Part shown: positions 1 through 7,935 of the stretch, one piece after another | Layout of the letters: every line of letters begins with the position of its first letter | Numbering within the stretch: position 1 is the stretch's first letter | Assembly: GCF_900230215.1 (NCBI RefSeq) | Contig: NZ_LT907982.1 | Span: 1,798,001 to 1,862,000, forward strand | Length of the DNA stretch: 64,000 nt | DNA from: Jatrophihabitans sp. GAS493 | GTDB taxonomy: Bacteria > Actinomycetota > Actinomycetes > Mycobacteriales > Jatrophihabitantaceae | Direction of reading: 5' to 3' | The notes under the pieces: generated by a model | What the model was told of the DNA's origin: nothing | What the model saw: only the letters and a program-made list of their open reading frames with translations | Database searches by the model: none | Position numbers and translations under genes: made by a program

Positions 1-1296
1 CTGCTCGAGGTCGGCCAGGATGTCGTCGATTCCCTCGATGCCCACGGCCAGGCGCACCAGGCCAGGCGTGACGCCGGAGGCGAGCTGCTCCTCAGGAGTG
101 AGTTGTGAGTGCGTCGTGGAGGCCGGGTGGATCACCAGGCTGCGCACATCGCCGATGTTCGCGACATGGCTGTGCAGCGTCAGTGCTTCGACGAACTTCA
201 CGCCGGCGTCCAGCCCACCGGCGATCTCGAAGGCGAGCACCGCGCCCGCACCCTTCGGCGCGTACTTCTGGGCCAGTTCGTAGTAGGGCGATGATGGCAG
301 GCTGGCGTACAGTACCTTCTCCACCTGACCGTGCCCCTCCAGGTACTGAGCGACCGCGAGGGCGTTGGCGATGTGCCGCTCCACCCGCAGGCTCAGCGTC
401 TCCAGGCCCTGGATGAACTGGAACGCGTTGAACGGGGAGACGGCGGGACCGAGGTCGCGTAGTAGCTGGACTCGAGCCTTGAGGATGAAAGCCAGGTTCG
501 CACCGAGCGGGGATCCGACGCCGAGCGCCTCGGCGTAGACCAGGCCGTGGTAACTCGGGTCGGGCGTGTTGTAGTTCGGGAAGCGCTCCGGGTCCTGGGC
601 GAAGTCGAAGCGGCCGCCGTCGACGATGACACCGCCGATCGAGGTGCCGTGGCCGCCGATGTACTTCGTCGCCGAGTGGACGACGATGTCAGCACCGTGC
701 TCGAACGGGCGGATCAGGTATGGGGTGGCGATGGTGTTGTCGACTATGAGCGGGACACCGATCTCGTGGGCCAGATCGGCGACGGCCCGGATGTCGAGCA
801 GGTCGGACTTGGGGTTGGGGATCGTCTCGCCGAAGAAGAGCTTGGTGTTCGGGCGGACGGCGGCTCGCCAGCTGTCCAGCGAAGCCGGGTCGTCGACGAA
901 GCTGACCTGGATGCCCAGCTTGGGCAGCGTGTAGTGGAAGAGGTTGTAGGTCCCGCCGTACAGGGAGGACGAGGAGACGATGTGGTCGCCGGCCTCGGCG
1001 ATGTTGAGGATGGCCAGCGTCTCGGCGGCCTGGCCCGAGGCCACCAGCAGCGCCCCGACACCGCCCTCGAGGGCGGCGATGCGCTCCTCGACCACGGCCT
1101 GCGTGGGGTTCTGGATGCGCGTGTAGATGTTGCCGAATTCGCTGAGGGCGAAGAGGTTGCGGGCGTGATCGGATGAGTCGAAGACGTAGGAGGTGGTCTG
1201 GTAGATCGGGACGGCACGCGCGTTCGTGTTGCTGTCCGGTGCGGCACCGGCGTGTACCTGCTTGGTCTCAAACGACCAGTTGGCGGGATCGGTCAT
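1..1296 (-). CDS. metY: O-acetylhomoserine sulfhydrylase MetY (3' end beyond window)
   Basis: PLP-dependent enzyme that makes homocysteine (or cysteine) from O-acetylhomoserine and sulfide in the cytoplasm. The 432 readable codons have no stop, so the C-terminus lies off the left edge. Visible family marks are the N-terminal FETKQVHAG, the YTRIQNPT segment, VDNT ahead of the PLP site, and the PLP lysine in [11 protein letters not shown] near residue 210. The late segment [11 protein letters not shown] and the end [13 protein letters not shown] are typical of the Cys/Met-metabolism PLP family at its usual ~430 residues. The ATG is preceded by AGGAG. A 29-codon leader ORF lies 48 bp upstream on the same strand. 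The organosulfur monooxygenase pair starts divergently on the other side, so sulfur scavenging and sulfide assimilation sit together. Confidence 0.95.
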   Translation of the reverse strand, partial: MTDPANWSFETKQVHAGAAPDSNTNARAVPIYQTTSYVFDSSDHARNLFALSEFGNIYTRIQNPTQAVVEERIAALEGGVGALLVASGQAAETLAILNIAEAGDHIVSSSSLYGGTYNLFHYTLPKLGIQVSFVDDPASLDSWRAAVRPNTKLFFGETIPNPKSDLLDIRAVADLAHEIGVPLIVDNTIATPYLIRPFEHGADIVVHSATKYIGGHGTSIGGVIVDGGRFDFAQDPERFPNYNTPDPSYHGLVYAEALGVGSPLGANLAFILKARVQLLRDLGPAVSPFNAFQFIQGLETLSLRVERHIANALAVAQYLEGHGQVEKVLYASLPSSPYYELAQKYAPKGAGAVLAFEIAGGLDAGVKFVEALTLHSHVANIGDVRSLVIHPASTTHSQLTPEEQLASGVTPGLVRLAVGIEGIDDILADLEQ

Positions 1297-1344
1297 GAGT
1301 GTCTCCTGACGGGAAGTACGGATGGGTTCGACGCCACGGCACAG

Positions 1345-1434
1345 CTAGGCCGAGCGGATAACGCAGCTCTCCAACACAGAGGGACAAGAGGCTGAGCTGA
1401 TACGGCCGGACGCGAGTAACAGCCGGCGGCGCAT
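1345..1434 (-). CDS. Possible cysteine-containing leader peptide upstream of metY
   Basis: A 29-codon ORF opens ATG and begins MRRRLLLASG, has SASCPSV in the middle, VLESCVIRSA at the end and a TAG stop 48 bp before the metY ATG. Actinobacterial sulfur-assimilation operons are often preceded by short leader peptides starting M(R)RRLLLT and ending with a Ser-Ala-Leu-Cys motif; this ORF has the same opening and two Cys codons but lacks the usual RRHVDL core. If translated, ribosome stalling at the Cys codons could couple metY expression to cysteine supply. No clear ribosome binding site precedes it. The role is inferred from family resemblance and position only. Confidence 0.45.
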   Translation of the reverse strand: MRRRLLLASGRISSASCPSVLESCVIRSA

Positions 1435-1652
1435 GAGGGTGACACGCTCAGCGACGACAACTGCGGCGACAGCCCATGCGGCCATGGAGGACGAGGAATC
1501 CGCTCTGGGCGCAGTACGTACTTGTCACCGGTTGCACCGGTTCAGCGTAGGTCGGCCGATCGGCAATGTCCACTAAAACGATATGGCTACAGCAGGTGCT
1601 CAGGCGAACTCGCAGAGGTTGGATGGATTGCCCTCCCTGGGTCGGAATACTC

Positions 1653-1680
1653 TTGTCTACTAGTTCGCTAGAACTACTAT
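1653..1680 (+). promoter_or_regulatory. Promoter with operator palindrome in its spacer, ahead of the monooxygenase operon
   Basis: A -35 TTGTCT (1653-1658) and a -10 TACTAT (1675-1680) are separated by 16 nt. The spacer is almost filled by a perfect inverted repeat, TAGTTC-gcta-GAACTA (1661-1676), which would let a dimeric repressor block RNA polymerase. The predicted start is near 1687, giving a leader of about 12 nt that holds the GAGGA ribosome binding site of the GTG at 1699. The regulator is unknown; the TetR at 5061 is the nearest candidate. Confidence 0.55.
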
Positions 1681-1698
1681 GACCCTGAGGAATCTATT

Positions 1699-2829
1699 GT
1701 GACGAAGCCAGTCTTTCATTGGTTTTTGCCGACCGGCGGCGATGGGCGCCAGATTGGGGGGTCGGTTCACGGACTGGGAATCGGAGCTACCCAGGTCGAC
1801 CGTCAGCCTCGAACGGCCGGTGAGCGGCCGGCCGCCCTGGAGTACCTGAGTCAGGTGGCCCGAGCCGCCGACCAGCTCGGCTACGAAGGCGTGCTCACCC
1901 CGACCGGGGCGCACTGCGAGGACGCCTGGGTGGTCACGGCCGCGCTGATCGCGCAGACGACCCGGCTGAAGTTCCTGGTCGCCTTCCGGCCGGGCCTGAT
2001 CGAACCGGCGCTGGCCGCTCATATGGCGGCGACCTTTCAGCGGCTCTCCGCGGGGCGCCTGCTCCTCAACGTGGTGGCCGGGAGCAGCGACGCCGAGCAG
2101 CGAAGCTTCGGAGATCCGCTCTCCCATGACGCCCGCTACGACCGGGCCGAGGAGTTCCTCGCTGTCGTACGGCAGTCGTGGGCCGGCCTCCCCTTCGATC
2201 ATCATGGGCAGCACTACGACCTGGAGAGTTCGCTGCTGCGCGAGCCGCCTGATCCCCAGCCGTTGGTCTATCTCGGAGGCTCCTCCGAACCTGCGCTGGA
2301 GCTCGCCGGCCGTCAGGCCGACACCTACCTCACCTGGGGCGAACCGCCGGTGATGGTCGCGGAGAAGGTGCAGAGGGTTCGGGATCAGGCCGCCCGGCAC
2401 GGGCGAACGCTGCGATTCGGCCTGCGGATTCACGTCATCAGCCGTGACACGGCGGCCCAGGCATGGCGTGCCGCCGACGACCTGATCGCCGGCCTCAGCG
2501 ACGAGGCCATCGCCGAAGGCCAGCGTCGGCTGCGAACTCTGGAGTCGGTCGGGCAGGGGCGCATGCTGCAGTTACACGGCGGGTCAAGGGATCGTCTGGT
2601 CGTGGCGCGGAACCTGTGGGCGGGGATCGGCCTGGTGCGTGGGGGAGCCGGCACCGCGCTCGTCGGCAGCCATGACGAGGTTGCCGAGCGGATCGCCGAA
2701 TATCAGGACGCCGGTATAGACGAGTTCATCCTCTCCGGCTACCCCCATCTCGAGGAGGCCTACAGCTTTGCTGAAGGTGTAGTTCCGCTGTTCGCATCCG
2801 GTCCGGCCACCGTTGGCCCCCAGCTCTGA
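1699..2829 (+). CDS. SsuD-type LLM class flavin-dependent monooxygenase
   Basis: 376-residue bacterial-luciferase-like TIM barrel, closest in layout to FMNH2-dependent alkanesulfonate monooxygenases (SsuD), which release sulfite from sulfonates. The N-terminus FHWFLPTGGDGR, the central LLNVVAGSSDAEQRSFGD, the strand YLGGSSEPALELA and the C-terminus FILSGYPHLEEA are characteristic. It starts with GTG behind GAGGA and is followed 11 bp later by a second LLM monooxygenase, so the two form an operon. It needs a separate NAD(P)H:FMN reductase, and none is encoded nearby. Substrate is not determinable from sequence; alkanesulfonate or another organosulfur compound is the best inference, supported by the neighbouring metY. 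Confidence 0.88.
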   Translation: MTKPVFHWFLPTGGDGRQIGGSVHGLGIGATQVDRQPRTAGERPAALEYLSQVARAADQLGYEGVLTPTGAHCEDAWVVTAALIAQTTRLKFLVAFRPGLIEPALAAHMAATFQRLSAGRLLLNVVAGSSDAEQRSFGDPLSHDARYDRAEEFLAVVRQSWAGLPFDHHGQHYDLESSLLREPPDPQPLVYLGGSSEPALELAGRQADTYLTWGEPPVMVAEKVQRVRDQAARHGRTLRFGLRIHVISRDTAAQAWRAADDLIAGLSDEAIAEGQRRLRTLESVGQGRMLQLHGGSRDRLVVARNLWAGIGLVRGGAGTALVGSHDEVAERIAEYQDAGIDEFILSGYPHLEEAYSFAEGVVPLFASGPATVGPQL

Positions 2830-2840
2830 GGAGTAGATCC

Positions 2841-4142
2841 GTGACAACCGCACCACCCAGAACTCTGAAGACGGTGACCGGCGCGGGGGGCTACCCAGGC
2901 CCCTACGAGCTGGCCGTCGACCCGCAGCGCTCGACGCTGGAGACCGCGGTCACCGTCGCTCGACTGGCCGAAGCGGCCCGGATCGACGCGCTCTTCACCG
3001 CCGATCTGCTCACCTTCGATGCCCAGGGCAGCATCGGCGCCCAGGAACCGCTGGTTTTTGTGGCCGCGCTGAGCCAGGTGACCTCTCGGATCGGCCTCAT
3101 CGCCACCGTCTCGACGACATTTCATCATCCGTTCAACCTGGCCCGGCTCTTCGGCACCCTGGACCACGTCAGCAATGGGCGGGCGGCCTGGAACCTCGTG
3201 ACGTCGGCGATCGGGGAGGAGAACTTCGGCGCCGCGGAGCTGCCGTCCCCGGAGGAGCGCTACGCGCGGGCCGCTGAGTCGCTCGACGTTGTGAACGCGC
3301 TCTGGGACAGCTGGCTGCCAGGCGCATTGCGCGCCGGCCCAGACGGTCGGGCGGTATTGGATCGTAGCCGCGTTCGGCCTATCAATCATTCGGGAAAATA
3401 CTTCGATGTGGCCGGCCCGCTGAACATCCCACCACTTCCCCAGGGGCGACCGGTACAGATTCAGGCTGGACAGTCCGAGGCCGGCCGGGCGCTCGGGGCT
3501 CGCTATGCCGAGATCGTCTTCACGTCGCTGCCGACCATCGACGTCGCCCGCGACTTCACCACCCGAATCAGGGCCGAAGCGGCGGCGCATCGCCGCGCCC
3601 CGGGACTGCCGTTGATCTTCAGCTCCTTCCATGCCACCTTCGGCGCGACCGAAGCTGAGGCGCAGCGAATCGCCCGCGAGAAGCAGGACTCCATCGACTT
3701 CGAACGCGGACGCCTTCAGGTCAGCGACATGCTCGGCGGTGGGGTCGACCTGAGCGACCTTCCGCTGGATCGCAGTATTCCGGCGAGTCTGCTGCCCGAC
3801 GTCCGCTCGGTGAACCGCCGACGCGGACGGGTCGATATTTTCAGTGGATATGCACGGGCCGGCTACACGCTGCGGCAACTCATCATCGCCGCCCAGGACA
3901 CCGGCCACTGGGCCATCACTGGCACGCCCGAGCAGTTGGCCGACGCCATCGAGGAGCGGTTCCGACTCGGCGTGCTGGACGTCATCTCGCTCAACGGCCT
4001 GGCCGACCCCACGCAGCACGACTTCATCGTCAATGGTCTGCTGCACGAACTGCGCAAGCGCGGCATCGTCGGGACGGACTACGTCGGCGACACGCTACGG
4101 GAGAACCTTGGCCTGACGCTGCCCGATCGCTTCGACGACTGA
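2841..4142 (+). CDS. NtaA/SnaA/DszA-type FMN-dependent monooxygenase
   Basis: 433-residue LLM-class monooxygenase of the NtaA/SnaA/DszA (DmoA) branch, whose members oxidise nitrilotriacetate, dibenzothiophene sulfone or dimethylsulfide. Branch marks are ARIDALFTADLL, the substrate-loop phrase HPFNLARLFGTLDHVSNGRAAW shortened here as NLARLFGTLDHVSNGR, WNLVTSA, and the GKYFDVAGPLNIPP...QIQAGQSEAGR stretch. The GTG start lies 11 bp after the SsuD-type gene behind GAGGAG. Two different flavin monooxygenases in one operon beside metY suggest stepwise C-S bond oxidation, with released sulfite or sulfide entering assimilation. The exact substrate is unknown. Confidence 0.88.
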   Translation: MTTAPPRTLKTVTGAGGYPGPYELAVDPQRSTLETAVTVARLAEAARIDALFTADLLTFDAQGSIGAQEPLVFVAALSQVTSRIGLIATVSTTFHHPFNLARLFGTLDHVSNGRAAWNLVTSAIGEENFGAAELPSPEERYARAAESLDVVNALWDSWLPGALRAGPDGRAVLDRSRVRPINHSGKYFDVAGPLNIPPLPQGRPVQIQAGQSEAGRALGARYAEIVFTSLPTIDVARDFTTRIRAEAAAHRRAPGLPLIFSSFHATFGATEAEAQRIAREKQDSIDFERGRLQVSDMLGGGVDLSDLPLDRSIPASLLPDVRSVNRRRGRVDIFSGYARAGYTLRQLIIAAQDTGHWAITGTPEQLADAIEERFRLGVLDVISLNGLADPTQHDFIVNGLLHELRKRGIVGTDYVGDTLRENLGLTLPDRFDD

Positions 4143-4174
4143 CTCGTTGCAGCACCGAAATCGATGCGCGAAAC

Positions 4175-4214
4175 GTCCTGCATATTGAGCGCTATGGCGC
4201 GCGATATGCAGGAC
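4175..4214. terminator. Bidirectional hairpin terminator between convergent genes
   Basis: A perfect 11-bp inverted repeat, GTCCTGCATAT (4175-4185) and ATATGCAGGAC (4204-4214), encloses an 18-nt loop. It lies between the monooxygenase ending at 4142 and the SDR ending at 4247 on the opposite strand, so it can serve both. There is no U-tract, as is common in high-GC actinobacteria. Confidence 0.65.
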
Positions 4215-4246
4215 CTTTGCGTTGCGGCGCTCTTGGCAAGCCGGGG

Positions 4247-5005
4247 TCAGATGGTGGCGAAGCCGCCGTCGACGACCAGTGTGGCGCCGTGCATATTCGG
4301 CGCCGCGTCCGATGCCAGGAAGACCACGGCGGACGCGATCTCATCCGGAGTGCTCATGCGCCCGGATGGGGTTCGGGCCAGTAGCGGAGCCAGGTGCTCG
4401 GCGACGGCCGTATTGCGTTCGGTGGCGGTTGGGCCGGGGGCGATAGTGTTGACCCGGACTCCGCGGGCGGCGTACTCCGCGGCCCAGCTCTTGGTGAGGG
4501 AGTGAACGGCGGTCTTAGTCGCCCCGTAGAGGGCGGAGTTGGCCATTCCGATCAGCCCATTGATTGAGCCGACGTTTACTACGGCGCCGTAGCCCCGGGC
4601 GGCCATCGCTGGAGCGAGTATGCCGGTGAGCAGGAACGGTGCCGTCACGTTCACGGCCAGAGCCCGGGTGATCAGCTCGGCCGGTACCTCAGCGGTTGGG
4701 GTTGGGGCGATCAGCTGCGCGGCATTATTCACAAGAATGTCCACTCTGGCGTCGCTGGTCGCCGTCTGGGCTCGCTCGGCCAGGTGCCGGATGGCCACCT
4801 CCCCGTCAGCCAGATCCGCCTGCACGAACGTGCCGTGACCGCCGGAGTCGGTGATGCTCTGCACGACCGCGCGGCCACGTGCGGGGTCGCGGCCACTGAC
4901 CACTACGAAGGCTCCGGCGGCGGCTAGTGCCTGCGCGATGGCGGCGCCGATTCCCCCGGTCGATCCGGTGACGAGTGCGTTGCGATGCAGAAGTGAATGC
5001 GTCAT
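4247..5005 (-). CDS. SDR family oxidoreductase
   Basis: 252-residue classical short-chain dehydrogenase/reductase. It has the Rossmann motif TGSTGGIG near residue 14, the NNAA variant of the NNAG stabilising motif, catalytic Ser in VGSINGL, the YGATK catalytic Tyr-Lys pair, and NTIAPGPTATE after the active site. The chosen ATG gives MTHSLLHRNALVTG; an upstream extension of the frame would run through the divergent promoter and is rejected. It is transcribed away from the adjacent TetR gene, with a 55-bp shared promoter region, which suggests the TetR protein controls it. Substrate unknown. Confidence 0.9.
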   Translation of the reverse strand: MTHSLLHRNALVTGSTGGIGAAIAQALAAAGAFVVVSGRDPARGRAVVQSITDSGGHGTFVQADLADGEVAIRHLAERAQTATSDARVDILVNNAAQLIAPTPTAEVPAELITRALAVNVTAPFLLTGILAPAMAARGYGAVVNVGSINGLIGMANSALYGATKTAVHSLTKSWAAEYAARGVRVNTIAPGPTATERNTAVAEHLAPLLARTPSGRMSTPDEIASAVVFLASDAAPNMHGATLVVDGGFATI

Positions 5006-5023
5006 GGAACCAGTGTGGCGAGC

Positions 5024-5045
5024 TAGGATTGGACCAGCAAGTCCA
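5024..5045. promoter_or_regulatory. Candidate TetR operator in the SDR/TetR divergent promoter
   Basis: Within the 55-bp gap, a TAGGAT -10-like hexamer (5024-5029, plus strand) is followed by the inverted repeat TGGAC-N6-GTCCA (5030-5045), covering the predicted transcription start. This is the usual layout for autoregulation by a TetR protein. The assignment is inferred from position and symmetry. Confidence 0.4.
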
Positions 5046-5060
5046 GAAAATGGAGGTGCG

Positions 5061-5663
5061 ATGACGACGACGCTGACGCCCAAGGGCGTCGCCACCAGAG
5101 CGCGAATTGTGGCCGGAGCCGCAGCTGAGATTCGCGAACGGGGGCTGGACGCTACCACCCTGGATGATATCCGAGCCCGTACGAACACCAGCAAAAGTCA
5201 GCTGTTTCACTACTTTCCGGGCGGCCGGGAGCAGTTACTGTTGGCGGTCGCGGACCACGAGGCAGCCCGGGTACTGGACGACCAGCGGCCTCATCTGGCC
5301 AGGTTGACGAGTTGGGCGAGCTGGTATGCCTGGCGCGACGCGGTGGTCGCTCGCTATCGTGCCCAGGGCACCAGTTGTCCGCTCTCCGTTCTCATGACCG
5401 AGTTAGGCCGCTCCACCCCGGCGGCTCGAAGGGTCACGACCCAACTCATCCGGCAGTGGGAGGCCGAGATCCTGGCCGGCATCCTCGCCTTGCAGGAAGA
5501 CGGCGAGGTGGCGGCAACGCTGGATGGACCGCAGGCCGCCCGGGCGCTGATCGCGGGGATTCAGGGCGGCGTCTCGATCATGCTGTCCACTGGTGAGCTC
5601 ACCCATCTCGAGGCGGCCCTTGACCTGGGCATCGAGCAGCTACGGGGACGTTCTGAGCGTTGA
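5061..5663 (+). CDS. TetR/AcrR family transcriptional regulator
   Basis: 200-residue one-component repressor. The N-terminal helix-turn-helix spans roughly residues 9-55, with ARIVAGAAAEIRERGLDATT, DDIRARTNTSKSQLFHYF and a start with GGAGG at good spacing before the ATG. The C-terminal ligand domain contains CPLSVLMTELG, as found in YxaF/LmrA-like TetR regulators. It is divergent from the SDR at 4247-5005 and probably controls that gene and itself through the inverted repeat between them. Ligand unknown. Confidence 0.9.
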   Translation: MTTTLTPKGVATRARIVAGAAAEIRERGLDATTLDDIRARTNTSKSQLFHYFPGGREQLLLAVADHEAARVLDDQRPHLARLTSWASWYAWRDAVVARYRAQGTSCPLSVLMTELGRSTPAARRVTTQLIRQWEAEILAGILALQEDGEVAATLDGPQAARALIAGIQGGVSIMLSTGELTHLEAALDLGIEQLRGRSER

Positions 5664-5865
5664 CGCCGAAGCGACCAAGTCGAGGTGGTCAATCGATCAC
5701 GGACATAGCGCACCGGCAGACGCAGCGTTTTCGTAGCAACAGCGAGCGTGATCTGGTGCCTCTGCTCGTCGAGCGTTCCTGGACGACCTTCAGCGAGGCA
5801 CTCTGATCTCACCGGGAAGAGACGTGACCCCTGAACGCGTGCGGTGTCGACTGGTGCAGTGAGGC

Positions 5866-6290
5866 ATGACTGGAATCTCGACCCCGCTGCGTCCCCTCAG
5901 GTGGGTGGCTCTGCTCGCCCTGATCACTGCCGGCTGCTCGTCGCCAGTGCCGATGAGCCGTGCACCGATGATGGGGACCACTGGCTATGCCTATTCGCGA
6001 CTGACGTGCACGGCACCGACGTCGCTACCCGGAGCGGTCATGCAGGTGATGCTTGCGGATATGGCGATGACGCGGGTGATGGGCGGTACGGCGACCCGGG
6101 AAACGCACATGACGCTGGCCGCCTCGCCGATCTCGGCGCCACCCAGTGTGCCGAGGGCGCCGGGACGGGGATCGGCTCCGGCACCGTCTCCTGGGTCACC
6201 GTGACGCTGCCGCCCGGCCGCTACGAATTGATCTGCAACCTGCCCAACCGCTATGCCGACGGGATGCGGCAAGCAGTGACGGTTCGCTGA
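5866..6290 (+). pseudogene. Broken cupredoxin-like lipoprotein (internal deletion plus frameshift)
   Basis: The first half reads MTGISTPLRPLRWVALL then LITAGC, a signal peptide with lipobox, and continues SLPGAVMQVMLADMAMTRVMGG into THMTLAA. The second half is in another frame, from about 6105 to 6290, and reads CAEGAGTGIGSGTVSWV, TVTLPPGRYELICNLPNR and YADGMRQAVTVR, a typical sulfocyanin-like cupredoxin C-terminus with its Cys-(His)-Met copper region. Related proteins have about 35-40 residues between these parts, including a copper-binding His segment, which is missing here. So the gene lost an internal segment and the reading frame. Neither open frame alone makes a sensible protein. This could in principle be a sequencing error, but the missing middle argues for true decay. 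Confidence 0.6.
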
Positions 6291-6432
6291 GCGGTGTCGT
6301 CGGTGCCCACCGACGTCGGGACATATCCGGGTGGTAGCGGGACCTTCGACCCATCCGCCGGCCCGATCCGCTGACGACCATTGGGTGCACACCGGTCTAT
6401 CGACCGACCCCCGCGAACCGCAGGAGATGGCA

Positions 6433-7017
6433 ATGCAGCGAAAAGCACTGGACAAGATCGTCAGCTGGATCGGGCTAGCGCTGACCGCCGTGCTGATCGT
6501 GGCCGGATGCCTGCTGACCTGGGCCCATTTCTTCGTCGCCGACCAGGTGCGGACCCAGCTCTCCCAGCAGCAGATCTACTTCCCGGCCGCCGGCAGCCCG
6601 GCGATCGCGGACCCCGAGTTCGCAGCGATGAAACAGTACGCCGGCCGGCAACTCACTACCGGGGCCCAGGCTCAGGTCTACGCCGACCACTTCATCGCCA
6701 ATCACCTCAAGGCGATCGGCGGCGGGAAGACCTACTCGCAGCTGAGTGCTGAGGCGCAGGCCAACCCGACGGATGCCAAGCTGGCGGCCACGGTGGACAC
6801 GATGTTTCGCGGAGAGACGCTTCGGGGTCTGCTGCTCAATGCCTATGCGTTCGCGACGATGGGCGTGATCGCCGGTATAGCGGCCATCGCCGCCTTCCTG
6901 GCCGCTGCCGTGATGCTGATTCTCGGAGTGCTGGGACTGGTCCACAGCCGTCGCACCCCGCCCACCGAGAAGATCTTCACGGCGGCGGTCGAACCCGCGC
7001 CAGCGCTGGCCGGCTGA
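6433..7017 (+). CDS. Hypothetical membrane protein with two TM segments
   Basis: 194-residue protein not recognised as a named family. A first membrane helix spans about residues 8-30 (IVSWIGLALTAVLIVAG, then LLTWAHFF); a soluble central part of ~110 residues contains QQQIYFPAAGSPAIADPE; a second hydrophobic segment near residues 140-170 (GVIAGIAAIAAFLAAAVML) precedes a short cytoplasmic tail. The layout suggests an extracytoplasmic middle domain. The ATG at 6433 is preferred over one at 6427 because it sits 6 nt from AGGAG. It ends 4 bp before the convergent Anbu gene stop, so terminators must overlap or be absent. Confidence 0.75.
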   Translation: MQRKALDKIVSWIGLALTAVLIVAGCLLTWAHFFVADQVRTQLSQQQIYFPAAGSPAIADPEFAAMKQYAGRQLTTGAQAQVYADHFIANHLKAIGGGKTYSQLSAEAQANPTDAKLAATVDTMFRGETLRGLLLNAYAFATMGVIAGIAAIAAFLAAAVMLILGVLGLVHSRRTPPTEKIFTAAVEPAPALAG

Positions 7018-7020
7018 CCG

Positions 7021-7746
7021 CTAGCGCGCCTCCGCGGCGATACCGGGCAGATCGGCCACCAAACCCTGGATGTGCTTCTGCCAGACGCTGCGCAGGTCCG
7101 CGATCAGCGGTGAATCCTCCGGGATCCGAAGCTCGTCGATGTGAAACGAGCCCGGCCGGTAGATGCCCAGATCGTAGGGCGGCCCGACGGAGAGGTTCGC
7201 CGTGGCGGTGCTGATCATCGATCCGATGGCGATCTTCGACGCCGTGTCGAGGTCCACGTGCGAACGAACCGCAAGCTCAAGCATGAACTTTCCATACTTG
7301 AGTTCGCCGATCTGAAGGAAGGGACGCTCGTCGGAGGCGCTCGTGTAGTTGCCCTCCGGATATACGAGCAGGATGTCGGGCTCTCCTCCGGCGATCTGAC
7401 CGCCCAGGATGAAGGTGGCGGTTGCATCGATGCCGGAGGAGAAGGCTCCCTGGTGCTCGCGCAGGACCTGCTGGCTGAGTCGCCCCACGTAGAGCGCCGC
7501 TTCGAACATGTGTGAGACGGTGGCCAGACTCTCGGCGCCGCCGTTGAGGTCGCGGTGGATGTAGTCCAGCACCTGCTGGGTCGTCGCGAGATTTCCCGCC
7601 GATTCGAGGGCAAAGGCGCGATCAGGGCCGGCGTCGATGACATGGAGCTTTCGGTAGCTTCCGATATTGTCCACGCCGGCATTCGTGCGGGTATCGGCGA
7701 GGAACACCAGACCGTCGTCGAGTCGCAGGGCCAAGCAGTACGTCAC
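7021..7746 (-). CDS. Anbu-type proteasome-like peptidase
   Basis: 241-residue N-terminal nucleophile hydrolase of the Anbu (ancestral beta-subunit) family, COG3484. The protein starts MTYCLALRL, so removal of Met would expose Thr2 as nucleophile, as in Anbu; DSRTNAGVDNI is represented by DTRTNAGVDNI, followed by YRKLHV and SAGNLATTQ, all family-specific. Length matches Anbu and exceeds that of HslV. Anbu genes usually sit in an operon with a transglutaminase-like protein, an alpha-E protein and an ATP-grasp protein; none is next to this copy. Neighbours are a membrane protein and a glutaminase. Function in vivo is unknown even for characterised Anbu proteins. Confidence 0.9.
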   Translation of the reverse strand: MTYCLALRLDDGLVFLADTRTNAGVDNIGSYRKLHVIDAGPDRAFALESAGNLATTQQVLDYIHRDLNGGAESLATVSHMFEAALYVGRLSQQVLREHQGAFSSGIDATATFILGGQIAGGEPDILLVYPEGNYTSASDERPFLQIGELKYGKFMLELAVRSHVDLDTASKIAIGSMISTATANLSVGPPYDLGIYRPGSFHIDELRIPEDSPLIADLRSVWQKHIQGLVADLPGIAAEAR

Positions 7747-7935
7747 AGCAGCTCCCAGTGTTGGGTTTTAAGGGGTCGACAGGCAGTAGAGTTCGGGCCC
7801 CGAGCAGATGGTAACCGGCTGCGGTAAATGTCTGCGGTAGACGCCAGGATGAACTCTCGGCAAACACTGCGGCGGCGCTGAGAGACGTCCGTCGCCTCGC
7901 GGTGTCCAATGACCGTAGACAATGGGAGGTCCGAC

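Noticed and set aside
1297-1698. SAM-type riboswitch upstream of metY
   Set aside because: I looked for the SAM-I and SAM-IV conserved cores on the minus strand and found neither; only the small leader ORF and the plus-strand promoter stand out.
2760-4046. Long minus-strand frame opposite the NtaA-type monooxygenase
   Set aside because: No recognisable domain; it spans a gene boundary and mirrors a clearly conserved enzyme.
1699-4142. Bacterial luciferase (lux) genes
   Set aside because: The fold is shared, but motifs match SsuD and NtaA/DszA branches and no fatty-acid reductase genes accompany them.
5561-5812. Possible gene remnant downstream of the TetR gene on the minus strand
   Set aside because: A stretch reading QRHQITLAVATKTLRLPV looks protein-like, but it is too short, overlaps the TetR 3' end and matches no family I know.
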